This document shows positions 36,292 to 44,942 of a stretch of 64,000 nt of DNA, piece by piece (the stretch's first letter is position 1; the number at the start of each line of letters is the position of its first letter). Source of the DNA: Candidatus Aalborgicola bjergmarkensis (lineage in GTDB: Bacteria; Pseudomonadota; Gammaproteobacteria; Burkholderiales; Burkholderiaceae_C); the NCBI GenBank assembly GCA_016708725.1, contig JADJFE010000002.1:1-64000 (forward strand), in the 5' to 3' direction. Position numbers and translations under genes: made by a program. The notes under the pieces are model-generated. The model made no database searches. It worked only from the letters and a program-made list of their open reading frames with translations, and was not told the origin of the DNA.

Positions 36292-37077
36292 ATGAATACC
36301 CCGCTAGTTGGAGCGTCCACTCCTGAAAGACCACTGCAGCGCGTGTTGCAAATACTCAAAGTGTTCTTGAAGTGGACGGTATATGTGCTTGCTTTCCTTG
36401 CCTATCTTTTTATCTTCCCAGCCATCTTTGGTTTTTGGCCTCTTGAACTTATCTTTTACCTCGCGTTCGGTTGGATTTTTTTTATCGTAATCAATCTGGA
36501 GAGCATGGAAGTCAACCGCTTGCTGCTCTTCGAGGGCGTATTCTTTGCGCTCGCCCTTTGGGTGGGAATACACTACTTTTTGGGCTGGCTGTATCGCGCC
36601 TGGGGTTCTTCTGATGGGGGCGGCGTAGCACTGTCTGGGCGTGTCTGGCGCTGGCGTTGGAGCACCAGTGGACTTGCGCTTGTGCTGCTTCTATTTGTGG
36701 CTGGCATCGGAACCATCGGCGCAACCCACCAGTTTGCGTGGTTATTCAACGCCGACGAACCATTGCTGGAGAATGACAAAAAGCGCATGATCGCCGCGAA
36801 CGAAGGATCGGGAGCTCGTAATGCTGTAGCCAAGTACTACAAAAGCACGGGTCGATTACCACAAAGTGGCGAGGATGCCGGTTATGTACCTGAATTGTCC
36901 AAGTCGAGCCTGGCATCCACCGTTCAAATTCGGGAAAAGGGCGTGGTAGTCGTAACGCTTCGGGAAAGACGCCCATGGTGGAAAGAGGGTGAAGAACTCA
37001 TCTGTGCCCCCGAGGAGGATGCAAAGTCCAAGGGGGAGATCGAGTGGAACTGCCGCTGGGGTTCACCCGCCCGCTGA
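36292..37077 (+). CDS. membrane protein with pilin-like C-terminal domain
   Basis: A 261-residue protein with four to five membrane segments in its first 160 residues (FLKWTVYVLAFLAYLFIFPA, LEGVFFALALWVGIHYF-like, LALVLLLFVAGIGTIGA). After a short linker the C-terminal 95 residues read NAVAKYYKSTGRLPQSGEDA then GYVPELSKS, VQIREKGVVVVTLRE, ELICAPEEDA and IEWNCRWGSPAR. This order and the W-C ending look like the globular head of a type IV major pilin. The membrane part is not a prepilin helix and no E5 cleavage site is seen. The role is unknown; it pairs with the preceding membrane protein. ATG 36292 is chosen over GTG 36286. Confidence 0.6.
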   Translation: MNTPLVGASTPERPLQRVLQILKVFLKWTVYVLAFLAYLFIFPAIFGFWPLELIFYLAFGWIFFIVINLESMEVNRLLLFEGVFFALALWVGIHYFLGWLYRAWGSSDGGGVALSGRVWRWRWSTSGLALVLLLFVAGIGTIGATHQFAWLFNADEPLLENDKKRMIAANEGSGARNAVAKYYKSTGRLPQSGEDAGYVPELSKSSLASTVQIREKGVVVVTLRERRPWWKEGEELICAPEEDAKSKGEIEWNCRWGSPAR

Positions 37078-37107
37078 ATACCACATCGCCTACGGCTTCA
37101 TGGCCGA

Positions 37108-38145
37108 TCAACCTGCTACCTTATCGGCCTCGGAGGTGAAGGCATCGGCAAAGAATTCTTCTGGCGGCAACTGCGCCTGGGCGCAAAAATCCCGGCGTGC
37201 AGCATCAATAACGACTGGAGCACCACACGCATAAACCTGGTGGCCACTCAGATCGGCAAAATCCTCCAGCACGGCGTGGTGCACAAAACCCGTTCTGCCA
37301 TCCCAATGCTCTTCGGCGCTTGCGTCCGACACCACCGGAACATAGCGCAGCCAGGGGGTCGTGGCGAGCTGCTGTTGTATCCAGTCGTGCAGATACAGAT
37401 CGGCAGGGCGGCGCCCACCCCAATACAAGGCACAAGGGCGCGCCATCGCCTTGTGCTGCATGTGCTCAATCAAGGCCTTGATGGGTGCCATGCCGGTTCC
37501 CGATGCCAGGAAGATGATGGGCTTGCTGGATTGTTCACGCAGGAAGAAGCTGCCATAGGGGCCTTCCACACGCAGGATTTCCTTTTCCTTCATGCCACCA
37601 AACACATGGTCGGTGAATTTTCCACCCGGCATCTGGCGGATGTGGAACTCCAGGCCTTGGCCCGTGTGCGGGGCACTGGCCATGGAGTAGCTGCGCCGGG
37701 TGCCATCACGCAGGATAAATTCAACGTATTGCCCGGCCCGGTAGGTAAAACCATCGTTGGCGGGCACTTGCAGCTGCAATACCATGACGTCCGCTGTTTT
37801 TCGGACCATTGCGTTTACCCGTACCGGCATTTTCTTGACGGGCAAGGCATCGGCTGGCACCACCTGGGGTGCATCCAGCACCAGATCGGATTGTGCCGAC
37901 GCACAGCAGGTTAGCACGTAGCCATTGGCCTCCTCTTCGGGACTCAGCGCCTTGGTCTGGTGCGCCCCATGCTGCACGCTGCCGGATAGCAGCTTGCATT
38001 TGCACGAACCACAGGCACCGTCCTTGCATCCGTAGGGCAAGCCAATGCCCTGGCGGATACCGGCTGCGAGAATTGCCTCGCCTGGGGCTGCCTCAAACCG
38101 GCGTCCGCTGGGTTGCACCAATACTGAAAAATCTGCAGATGTCAT
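37108..38145 (-). CDS. NAD(P)H-flavin reductase with N-terminal 2Fe-2S ferredoxin domain
   Basis: A 345-residue electron-transfer protein. The ferredoxin domain has the plant-type cluster motif YGCKDGACGSCKCKL, with the fourth Cys in YVLTCCA. A flavin-binding domain (RSYSMASAPH) and a NAD-binding domain (FLASGTGMAPIKALIEHM, CGAPVVIDAARRDF) follow. This is the layout of CDP-6-deoxy-delta-3,4-glucoseen reductase-like proteins and oxygenase reductases. No oxygenase or sugar pathway lies beside it, so the partner is unknown. It is divergent from the next SDR gene. Confidence 0.9.
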   Translation of the reverse strand: MTSADFSVLVQPSGRRFEAAPGEAILAAGIRQGIGLPYGCKDGACGSCKCKLLSGSVQHGAHQTKALSPEEEANGYVLTCCASAQSDLVLDAPQVVPADALPVKKMPVRVNAMVRKTADVMVLQLQVPANDGFTYRAGQYVEFILRDGTRRSYSMASAPHTGQGLEFHIRQMPGGKFTDHVFGGMKEKEILRVEGPYGSFFLREQSSKPIIFLASGTGMAPIKALIEHMQHKAMARPCALYWGGRRPADLYLHDWIQQQLATTPWLRYVPVVSDASAEEHWDGRTGFVHHAVLEDFADLSGHQVYACGAPVVIDAARRDFCAQAQLPPEEFFADAFTSEADKVAG

Positions 38146-38194
38146 CTTCTGGGTATCCTTGAAGCTTTTAACTCTTTTTGAACGGGGTGCAATT

Positions 38195-39118
38195 TTGCCT
38201 TCAAATCAGACACCACTTGGCGCCTTACCGGCCCGATTTCGCCGGGAGCGGGTACTAATCGTCGGATGTGGCGATGTCGGCTTGCGTCTGGCACAACGCA
38301 TGCGGGGGCGCGTGCGCTTGCTGGCGTTGACTTCCAGCCCCGCACGCCGGGCCGAATTGCGCGCACAAGGGCTTACCCCTTTGCTGGGCAATCTGGACGA
38401 TGCCGCCAGCCTGCGCCGCCTCGCAGGGCTGGCCACGCGCGTGGTGCATCTGGCGCCCCCGCCGTCCGAAGGCCACCAGGACCCACGCACCCAGGCGCTG
38501 ATACGTGCCCTGCGCCAGCGCAAACATGCGATAACACCCCCTATAACGCTTGTTTACGGCTCCACCAGTGGGGTCTACGGTGACTGCGCGGGCGATTGGG
38601 TTGACGAAACCCGCGCCATCCATCCCGAAACCGCACGCGCGCAACGCCGTGCGGATGCGGAGACGCGCTTGCGGCGCTGGGGTCGGGGTTTGGCCGTGCG
38701 CATCAGCATCTTGCGCATTCCGGGCATCTATGCCGCTGACCGGGACGGTGGCACGCCACGCACACGGCTGCTCAAGGGGCTGGCGGTCTTGCGCAGCGAG
38801 GACGACGTTTACACCAACCACATCCACGCCGACGATCTGGCGCGCGCTGCGCTGCTGGCACTGTGGCGCGGAGCAGCGCAGCGCGTTTACAACGTCAATG
38901 ACGATAGCCAACTGAAAATGGGCGATTATTTCGATATGGCGGCTGATCTGTATGGTCTGCCCCGGCCCCCGCGCATCACCCGCGAAGTTGCCGCAGAAAC
39001 CATGCCAGCGATGCAACTCAGCTTCATGCGTGAATCGCGCCGTATGCGCAATACCCGCATGAAAAAGGAGCTGCGTTTGCGCCTGCTACACCCGACGGTC
39101 ATGGGTGGTTTGCGCTGA
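38195..39118 (+). CDS. NAD-dependent epimerase/dehydratase-like SDR
   Basis: A 307-residue extended SDR. The Rossmann motif is VLIVGCGDVGLRLA (GxGxxG), followed by LVYGSTSGVYGDCAGDWVDE, where the usual Tyr-x3-Lys is not obvious. RISILRIPGIYAADRDGG and YTNHIHADDLARAALLAL are family landmarks. Its closest resemblance is to YeeZ-type proteins. No ATG exists before the motif clear of the divergent gene; TTG 38195 has GGGGTG seven bases upstream and is the likely start. Substrate unknown. Confidence 0.83.
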   Translation: MPSNQTPLGALPARFRRERVLIVGCGDVGLRLAQRMRGRVRLLALTSSPARRAELRAQGLTPLLGNLDDAASLRRLAGLATRVVHLAPPPSEGHQDPRTQALIRALRQRKHAITPPITLVYGSTSGVYGDCAGDWVDETRAIHPETARAQRRADAETRLRRWGRGLAVRISILRIPGIYAADRDGGTPRTRLLKGLAVLRSEDDVYTNHIHADDLARAALLALWRGAAQRVYNVNDDSQLKMGDYFDMAADLYGLPRPPRITREVAAETMPAMQLSFMRESRRMRNTRMKKELRLRLLHPTVMGGLR

Positions 39119-39175
39119 ACGGCGCTATTCATGTACAGACCATTCCCGCCTGGCACCGGGCAAAAAGGGAAAAGG

Positions 39176-39696
39176 CTTCCCACTTAAGGCGGGACAGGCA
39201 AGGCATTGTCATTCCCGTGCAGGCTGGATGTGATTCCCGTGGGAAGCCGCATAGTGCGTTTGAATGAGCGCATTCGTCTGTGGCGCTGTCTATGCAAAAA
39301 ACATAGCTACTCCCGCTTGGTACATAAGGCGTACAGCCAGATTTGCCTTGAATTTTGCCCTTCAAAACGGGTCAAGGCGATGCTGATACCGCCATGAGGC
39401 ATCAAAACGGGTCGTTTTCGGGTGTTTTACATGACAAATCGGGCTGTAAGCCTTATGGTACAAGCGGGAGTAGCTATTGCATCAGGAGCAATTTGGCTGG
39501 AAGTATCCCGGAGCAACTGTCACAAATCCACCCAGAAATCGACGCTGGTATGGTTTTTGGCACTGTCAACACCCAAGTGCGCCGTTTTCTTCTGCTGGTT
39601 TTGCCCGACCAGTTTGTCATCGAGCGCTGGAAGACGCGATTTCGTGGCTCCCGCCACCCCCACAAAGTGCCGTGCTGTCCCGCCTTAAGTGGGAAG
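39176..39696. repeat. 22-bp perfect inverted repeats bounding a 521-bp element
   Basis: The 22 bases at 39176-39197 (core CCCACTTAAGGCGGGACAG) recur as an exact reverse complement at 39675-39696. They enclose 477 bases with no coding sequence but with two facing repeat copies. The form is that of a small non-autonomous transposable element; no target duplication was seen. Confidence 0.65.
39304..39476. repeat. two facing copies of the 50-bp repeat (copies 4 and 5)
   Basis: 39304-39345 and 39435-39476 are inverted copies of about 42 bases, near-identical, sharing TAGCTACTCCCGCTTG, TAAGGC and ACAGCC. In RNA they would make one long hairpin with an 89-base loop. Confidence 0.7.
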
Positions 39697-39739
39697 TCGG
39701 ACATGGGCAGCATGTTACCGCATGGTTTGGGCTGCTGGT

Positions 39740-39790
39740 ATGAATACTGTTATTTTGATAGCTGCCTCCGCACATCTGGCAAGGCGTACA
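39740..39790 (-). repeat. interspersed 50-bp repeat, copy 6
   Basis: On the minus strand: GCTGTACGCCTTGCCAGATG then TGCGGAGGCAGCTATCAAAA. It lies just outside the 22-bp inverted repeat element. Confidence 0.5.
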
Positions 39791-39801
39791 GCGTGTATTC
39801 T

Positions 39802-39870
39802 CCTGTAGGAGCGGTGCCAAGCCGCGAATGCCTCGAAAGCTGCATTCGCGCCTTCCGGCGCTCCTACAGG
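39802..39870. repeat. REP-like palindrome
   Basis: CCTGTAGGAGCGGTGCCAAG (with CCGCGAATGC following) is mirrored by GCATTCGCG ... GGCGCTCCTACAGG, giving a long imperfect hairpin. The TGTAGGAGC head is typical of REP sequences of Pseudomonas and relatives. It may act as a terminator for the minus-strand gene ending at 39887. Confidence 0.7.
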
Positions 39871-39886
39871 GGTTACTACGCAAGGC

Positions 39887-41458
39887 TCAATTCGGCAACT
39901 CAATGCCGTTTTGGATGGCAGGTAACACGCCAGCCTTGTTCTCATCCGACTCCGAGAAGTCTGCCAATGCCTTGGTCTGGCTGCGCCGCCCGGAGTTGAG
40001 TTCGTCCAGCCACCAGTCGTAGCCGCTTTGCTCCGGTTGACGGTGCAGCACGTTGTTGTAGAGCTTGGTCAAGAAGCTGGCATTCGCCGGATTCGTTCCG
40101 TACAGGCTTCTGAACTCGTCGCTGTCCACAAACCGTGCGGCCACTTCCAGCAACCCCATGCCCTTGTCCATTTGCTCGATCCAGTATTTCAGTCCGCCAC
40201 TGTCCGGTGTGCGGTTGAACGCTGCCTGGTAGATGCGGTAAGCCTGTCCCGCATTGCCGCTGGTATCCAGGGCCAATGTCATGTCAGCAAATTGCAGGCG
40301 CTGCACATTACTCAATTTGTCAAACCCATCGGAAATCGAAGACACCACCCACCCGGTCGTGGTCTGCTGCAAGGTGAAATTAGCACGCTTGCAGCCGTAA
40401 ACTACAGTATTCACTCCCCCAGCTCCATCAATTGTGTCGCTGCCATTGCTGTTGATGAAGCGTTCGTCGCCATCCGTTCCCTTGAGCGTCACACCCACTA
40501 TGGAAGTTGGTGGCTGTTTATTGCATCCGCCGCGTACTAGCCGAACAGAGAGCTTGTAGCTGCGGTCATCTTCGTTTGCGTAGCCATAATTGAAACTAAC
40601 GATCCACGCTCTATTAGACCTGTAGACATAAGGAGAAACCGACCAAAAATGGGAACGTGGCGCTGCCGGGAAAACACCGCTGTTTATCTTCGGCTCTGGA
40701 TAAACAACGCTGTAGTCAACCAGGCTCAGCAGCTCATCTTCCAAAGGCAAGCGCCAATCGCCCTGACCAGCAAACGTCGTGGCTCCAGTGAGCGCATTGG
40801 CTTGGTCGAAGGTGTACTCGCTGGCCTTACCAGTGCAGGTGCTGCCAGTCCAAGTCTGACCCATAGCGCAGCGCATCCACGTCAGATAAGTTGGCGTATG
40901 CGTCACCGTGCCATTGCCGTTGTCTACGTAATCGCTCGTTGGGCGCGTGATGCCCAACAAAGGGGCGAAGGCCTGCCCACCGCGCACAAGCCGGACCGCG
41001 TATCTAACTAGCCTTGAGCCGTTGTTGGCGGCACTGCCGTCGCCGAAATTGACGAGCCACACATTACCCGAGTTGTCAACGTCGGGAGAACTAGACCGAA
41101 AAACCGAATTTGGTGTATTTGGAAACACCACACTGTCAATTGCTGGTCTGTAAACCGAGCGATCCACGATGGTTTGCAGTTCACGGATATTGGGCATGCG
41201 CCAATCGCTTTGACCCGCAAATGTCACCGTGCCGGTTAGCGCGTTGGCTTGATCAAAGGTGTACTCGCTGAGCGTGCCGGTGCAGGTGCTGCCGTCCCAC
41301 GTTTGACCCATAGAGCAGCGCATCCAGGTTAGGCCCGTGCTGGGGTCAGTGACCGTTCCGTCGTTGTTGATCGTAAAGGCTGCTTGAGCGAAAGGGGCTA
41401 TCAGCAGCAAGCAGGAGAAGAGCAGTGCTTTGAATAGGTTGAATGTAGATTGCATCAT
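39887..41458 (-). CDS. secreted DUF1566 (Lcl) and DUF4214 domain protein
   Basis: A 523-residue exported protein. A signal peptide (LFSCLLLIAPFAQAAF) is followed by two DUF1566/Lcl-type repeats, each with LTWMRC[AS]MGQTW, STCTG, YTFDQANALTG, FAGQ[GS]DWR[ML]P and YAVRLVRGG-like ends. A short DGDERFINSNGSDTIDGAGG segment, a haemolysin-like calcium-binding nonapeptide relative, leads to a DUF4214 domain (AFNRTPDSGGLKYWIEQMDK) near the C-terminus. DUF4214 is common in large surface and glycan-associated proteins. Calcium binding and type I-like secretion are plausible but not shown. It starts at 41458 (a second ATG follows). Confidence 0.85.
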   Translation of the reverse strand: MMQSTFNLFKALLFSCLLLIAPFAQAAFTINNDGTVTDPSTGLTWMRCSMGQTWDGSTCTGTLSEYTFDQANALTGTVTFAGQSDWRMPNIRELQTIVDRSVYRPAIDSVVFPNTPNSVFRSSSPDVDNSGNVWLVNFGDGSAANNGSRLVRYAVRLVRGGQAFAPLLGITRPTSDYVDNGNGTVTHTPTYLTWMRCAMGQTWTGSTCTGKASEYTFDQANALTGATTFAGQGDWRLPLEDELLSLVDYSVVYPEPKINSGVFPAAPRSHFWSVSPYVYRSNRAWIVSFNYGYANEDDRSYKLSVRLVRGGCNKQPPTSIVGVTLKGTDGDERFINSNGSDTIDGAGGVNTVVYGCKRANFTLQQTTTGWVVSSISDGFDKLSNVQRLQFADMTLALDTSGNAGQAYRIYQAAFNRTPDSGGLKYWIEQMDKGMGLLEVAARFVDSDEFRSLYGTNPANASFLTKLYNNVLHRQPEQSGYDWWLDELNSGRRSQTKALADFSESDENKAGVLPAIQNGIELPN

Positions 41459-41666
41459 GGTCGTCCTCTGGTTTTCGATATTTGGGGACTTTAGCAGAAG
41501 AATCGGAGAAGGAAGTCAAAATTTTCCGCGTTGTCACTTATATGCCAAATATGGCTGTAGAGCTTATGGAACGTGCGGGTACAGCTCTCTATTTGATAGT
41601 ATTCAGACATGCGCTGCCATCGCGTCCATGCAGACCGAAACCGCCCCCACAACCACCAACAACGGA
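41459..41666. other. gap between the DUF1566 gene and the hydrogenase operon
   Basis: No gene is seen. One repeat copy lies at 41545-41600. The remainder must hold the promoter of the DUF1566 gene and the end of the hox transcript, but neither a clear -35/-10 pair nor a terminator hairpin was found. Confidence 0.5.
41545..41600 (+). repeat. interspersed 50-bp repeat, copy 7 (best preserved form)
   Basis: CAAATATGGCTGTAGAGCTT is followed by ATGGAACGTGCGGGTACAGC and TCTCTATTTGATAGTA. AGAGCT and AGCTCT are inverted within it. Recurring parts across copies are GGCTGTA, CTTATGG, GCGG and CAGCTAT. Confidence 0.65.
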
Positions 41667-42125
41667 TCAGAAAGTCTGACCTTGCAGCCAGGCACAGGCC
41701 CAATCAACAGCCTGGGCCAGATTGGTTTGGGCTTGCGCACTCATCGCCTCTCCCAATTCAAAGCGCTCGCCGCGTATGGCCAGTTGGGTGCACGGTGGTG
41801 GCGGGCTGGACTGAAGGCGTTGGAACACGTCCAGAACCGCAGCGGGTGATAAGGCGTGTGTGCTATAGCTGGCATCGCGCGTAGCCTCTACGGTGCTGAC
41901 GGCAAACGGTGCCGCGCAATTCAGGCTGGCATCCACAAACAGCACACGCTGGCGACCCACCAGATCAAGTGCGTGCTCAACCTGCAGCTGAAAATCTTCC
42001 ACAAACTCGAACGCGCCGGATTCCCCCACACGCGCACGCAGCTGCTCCAGACACAAGGGACCCAGGGCATCATCGCCCCGGCTGGGGTTGCCCCAGCCAA
42101 GGATCAGAACAGGTGGGCAAGTCAT
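41667..42125 (-). CDS. hoxW: hydrogenase maturation protease HoxW
   Basis: HoxW cuts the C-terminal tail of the large subunit HoxH once nickel is in place. The 152-residue product opens PPVLILGWGNPSRGDDALGP, the conserved GxGNxxxxDD/G nickel-sensing region, and has the second acid in LQVEHALDLVGR and LFVDASL. Its ATG (42125) overlaps the hoxH stop (ATGA). It ends the operon. Confidence 0.92.
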   Translation of the reverse strand: MTCPPVLILGWGNPSRGDDALGPLCLEQLRARVGESGAFEFVEDFQLQVEHALDLVGRQRVLFVDASLNCAAPFAVSTVEATRDASYSTHALSPAAVLDVFQRLQSSPPPPCTQLAIRGERFELGEAMSAQAQTNLAQAVDWACAWLQGQTF

Positions 42126-43633
42126 TCCACATCCATACCCATGCTGCGGGTCATGGCACCGGACTCTGAGCGTACCACACGGTCCAACAGCGCGCCGTCT
42201 GGCCCCAACAAGGACACATCCAGCGGCATCTGCCCCAGTGCGTGGGTCGCGCATGACAGGCAAGGATCATAGGCACGAATGGCGACCTCGATGTGATTGA
42301 GCAAGCCTTCCGTCAACTCCTTGCCATCCAGATAATCCCGCGCCACCGAACGTACCGCCTCGTTCATTGCCTGATTGTTGTGCGTTGTGGAAACAATCAG
42401 ATTGCACATGCTGATCAAGTCGTTATTGTCTACCGCGTAGTGGTGAATCAGGGTGCCACGGGGGGCTTCGATCACGCCCACACCAGTCGTATGGCGCGTG
42501 CCACCGGCCATCAACTCGCCGCTTTGCAAGGCGGGGTCGCGCAACAATTCGGCAATGACCTCCACAGAATGCAGCATCTCGATCATGCGTGCCCAGTGGT
42601 ACGCCAGGCTGGAATGAATCGGTCGCCCTTTGCCCCAGGCAATAAACTCCTGGCGCGCAGCTTCCGCCAGCGGGCTGGGAATGAAATCGCAGTTTTGCAC
42701 CCGCGCCAGCGGCCCCACCCGATACCAGCCCTGCGCGCTTCCCAGCTGGCGCAGGTAGGGGAATTTCATGTAACTCCAGGGCTTGACCTCTTCCTCGATC
42801 AAATCCAGATAATTCTGATCAGAAAAATTGTCCACCAGAATATGGCCATCGGCATCGCGCACGCGCAGCACGCCATCATAAAAATCCATCGCACCGTCGG
42901 GACGCACAATGGACATCATGTTGGCCGGGGAGCTGCCAAAGTTGTCGTAGAGCGCCGGATTTTGCGTATGCAGTTCCTTGACCAGCGCAACCGCCTCCTG
43001 TGCCCAACCCAGCATCTGATCAACATCGCGTTGCAAAATGTGGTGGTCGGCGCGGCTGAGGTGTTTGTTGACGCCACCTGGCACCGAACCAGTGCCATGC
43101 ACACGCTTGCCGGCCGTGACACGAATCACCTCCTGGCCGAATTTGCGCAACAGTACCCCTTTTCTGGCGATATCAGGATGCGCCAGGGCAACGCCCACGA
43201 TGTTGCGCTTGGCGACCTCCGAGTCAAACCCGAACAACAAATCCGGCGAAGAGAGATGGAAAAAATGCAGTGCATGCGACTGCATCATCTGCCCGTAATG
43301 CATCAGACGGCGCAGTCTGTCCGCACTGGCGGTAATCGGTTTTGCTCCTACCACATGGTCAAACGCCTTGGATGCCGCCAGGTGGTGCGACACCGGGCAA
43401 ATACCGCACAGCCGCTGCACCATGACCGGTATTTCCCAGTAGGGGCGGCCTTCGATGAATTTTTCAAAACCACGAAACTCAACGATGTGCAAGCGAACCT
43501 GTTGCACGCGGTTGTTTTCGTCAAGCAATATCGTGACCTTGCCGTGCCCCTCAACCCGGGAAACGGGGTCAATCGCCACGCGGCGCAAACCGCGTGCATC
43601 CGCAGCTGTTTCCAGATTAGTCAGATTAGTCAT
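42122..43633 (-). CDS. hoxH: NAD-reducing hydrogenase large subunit HoxH
   Basis: The NiFe-site subunit of the soluble bidirectional hydrogenase. The 503-residue product has both nickel-binding Cys pairs: RLCGICPVSHH (L1) and DPCLSCATHALGQMPL (L5). The tail after CATH is the extension removed by HoxW. R(V)EGHGKV near the N-terminus is the family start. It overlaps hoxY by 8 bases. Both pairs are intact, so an active enzyme is expected. Confidence 0.96.
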   Translation of the reverse strand: MTNLTNLETAADARGLRRVAIDPVSRVEGHGKVTILLDENNRVQQVRLHIVEFRGFEKFIEGRPYWEIPVMVQRLCGICPVSHHLAASKAFDHVVGAKPITASADRLRRLMHYGQMMQSHALHFFHLSSPDLLFGFDSEVAKRNIVGVALAHPDIARKGVLLRKFGQEVIRVTAGKRVHGTGSVPGGVNKHLSRADHHILQRDVDQMLGWAQEAVALVKELHTQNPALYDNFGSSPANMMSIVRPDGAMDFYDGVLRVRDADGHILVDNFSDQNYLDLIEEEVKPWSYMKFPYLRQLGSAQGWYRVGPLARVQNCDFIPSPLAEAARQEFIAWGKGRPIHSSLAYHWARMIEMLHSVEVIAELLRDPALQSGELMAGGTRHTTGVGVIEAPRGTLIHHYAVDNNDLISMCNLIVSTTHNNQAMNEAVRSVARDYLDGKELTEGLLNHIEVAIRAYDPCLSCATHALGQMPLDVSLLGPDGALLDRVVRSESGAMTRSMGMDVE

Positions 43634-44195
43634 AGTGCACCAGTCCGTGGCCGAGATGCGGGGTGCGTCCGGCCATCAAATCGTTGAGAAAACTCCAGAT
43701 CGCATCCGCTGAAGGCGGGCAGCCGGGCAAGAAATAATCGACATGCACGACTTCGTGAAGCGGATGCACCTTGTTCAGAGGCAGTGGAAGTTCGGGATCG
43801 TTGGGTATCCGGCTGGCCGAACTCAAACCATGCCGCACGCAATACACGCTGACAAGCAAGGCCCCGATGTCATGGTGGTTGCGCTGCGCAGGCAAGCCCC
43901 CATTCACGGCACAAGCGCCTACGGCAATCAGCGTTTTGCAATTTTTCCTGAACTCACGCAAAACTTCCACATTCTCCGAATTACACAAACCGCCTTCGAT
44001 CAAACCGATATCACATTTTCCAACGGTCTTGATATCGGTCAATGGCGAGCGATCAAATTCCACCAATTCAATCAAATCAAACAAGCGCTCGTCAATATCG
44101 AGTATGGACATGTGGCAACCAAAGCAGCCAGCCAGGGACACCGTTGCGACCTTGAGCTTGCGCGCAGCATGTAAAGGAGGGGCTGCTATTGTCAT
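43626..44195 (-). CDS. hoxY: NAD-reducing hydrogenase small subunit HoxY
   Basis: HoxY carries the 4Fe-4S cluster next to the NiFe site. The 189-residue product has SLAGCFGCHMSILD (first two Cys), GLIEGGLCNSEN, VGACAVNGGLP and FLPGCPPSAD, the four cluster ligands in the usual order. It lacks a twin-arginine signal, as expected for the cytosolic enzyme. Four-base overlap with hoxU. Confidence 0.95.
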   Translation of the reverse strand: MTIAAPPLHAARKLKVATVSLAGCFGCHMSILDIDERLFDLIELVEFDRSPLTDIKTVGKCDIGLIEGGLCNSENVEVLREFRKNCKTLIAVGACAVNGGLPAQRNHHDIGALLVSVYCVRHGLSSASRIPNDPELPLPLNKVHPLHEVVHVDYFLPGCPPSADAIWSFLNDLMAGRTPHLGHGLVHYD

Positions 44196-44920
44196 GATGG
44201 CTGCTCCCCGACCATTTCCGCTAAAGGTTTGATGTCAAACACACGCTGGCCGATGGGCACAGCGAAACCGACGCGCTTGGGCAGAATCACGCCTACCGGG
44301 CACACCTGGGCTGCTTTGTCGGTCAACGCCATGTCGGTGTCACCCAGCTTGCCGGTTTCGCTGTTGATGACCAGATGCGTGTTCATGCCATGCCCACCGA
44401 TGGCAAAAATATTTTTCCCGTCAATATCCCGGCTTGCCTGCACGCACAAACCGCACAGGATGCAGCGGTTGAAATCCAGCAAAATGTCGGGATGGCTGGC
44501 ATCGACCATGCGGTTGGGGTAAAACTCCTCGAACCGGGGACCACGCATTTCCAACTGGTAAGCCGTTGCCTGCAGCAGACAATTTCCACTCTTTTCGCAC
44601 GATGGGCAGAAGTGATTGCCCTCGATAAACAGCAAGCGCAAAACCGTCCGTCGATGGTGTTTCAGTTCCTCTATATCGCTTTCCACTTCCTGGCCAGCGG
44701 CGGCCTTCAAGGTGCAGGAGGAACCCGGTCGGCCATTGATCTTGACGATACACAACCGGCACGAACCATGTGGATGGAAACCAGGCTGGGAGCACAGGTG
44801 CGGGATGAAGTGCCCCGCACGCGTTGCCGCCTGCAAAATCGTTTCACCCGGCTGGAACTCGACCTCGTTACCGTCCAGACTGAATGTTTCGTTCTCGTAA
44901 CGCGCCATGTTTTTTGACAT
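44192..44920 (-). CDS. hoxU: NAD-reducing hydrogenase diaphorase subunit HoxU
   Basis: An iron-sulfur subunit homologous to the N-terminal part of NuoG. It has a 2Fe-2S motif (CSQPGFHPHGSCRLC with a later Cys in GSSC), HFCPSCEKSGNCLLQ, and a 4Fe-4S motif CILCGLC with CPVG. It relays electrons between HoxF and HoxY. ATG 44920 (MSKNMARYENETFSLDG) fits the family; an in-frame ATG at 44932 adds four residues. Confidence 0.94.
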   Translation of the reverse strand: MSKNMARYENETFSLDGNEVEFQPGETILQAATRAGHFIPHLCSQPGFHPHGSCRLCIVKINGRPGSSCTLKAAAGQEVESDIEELKHHRRTVLRLLFIEGNHFCPSCEKSGNCLLQATAYQLEMRGPRFEEFYPNRMVDASHPDILLDFNRCILCGLCVQASRDIDGKNIFAIGGHGMNTHLVINSETGKLGDTDMALTDKAAQVCPVGVILPKRVGFAVPIGQRVFDIKPLAEMVGEQPS

Positions 44921-44942
44921 TTCAATCTCCAATCATTTCAGA

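Larger units (their letters stand above)
39119..39886. other. 768-base noncoding region filled with repeats
   Basis: No credible gene was found. It contains a perfect 22-bp inverted repeat pair, within it two facing copies of the 50-bp repeat, a third inverted copy near 39740-39790, and a REP-like palindrome at 39802-39870 immediately beyond the end of the next minus-strand gene. Confidence 0.75.

Noticed and set aside
39176..39870. CRISPR array
   Set aside because: Repeats are few, unevenly spaced and in both orientations, with no cas genes.
42293..43687. 464-codon plus-strand ORF
   Set aside because: Antisense to hoxH, without domains or ribosome site.
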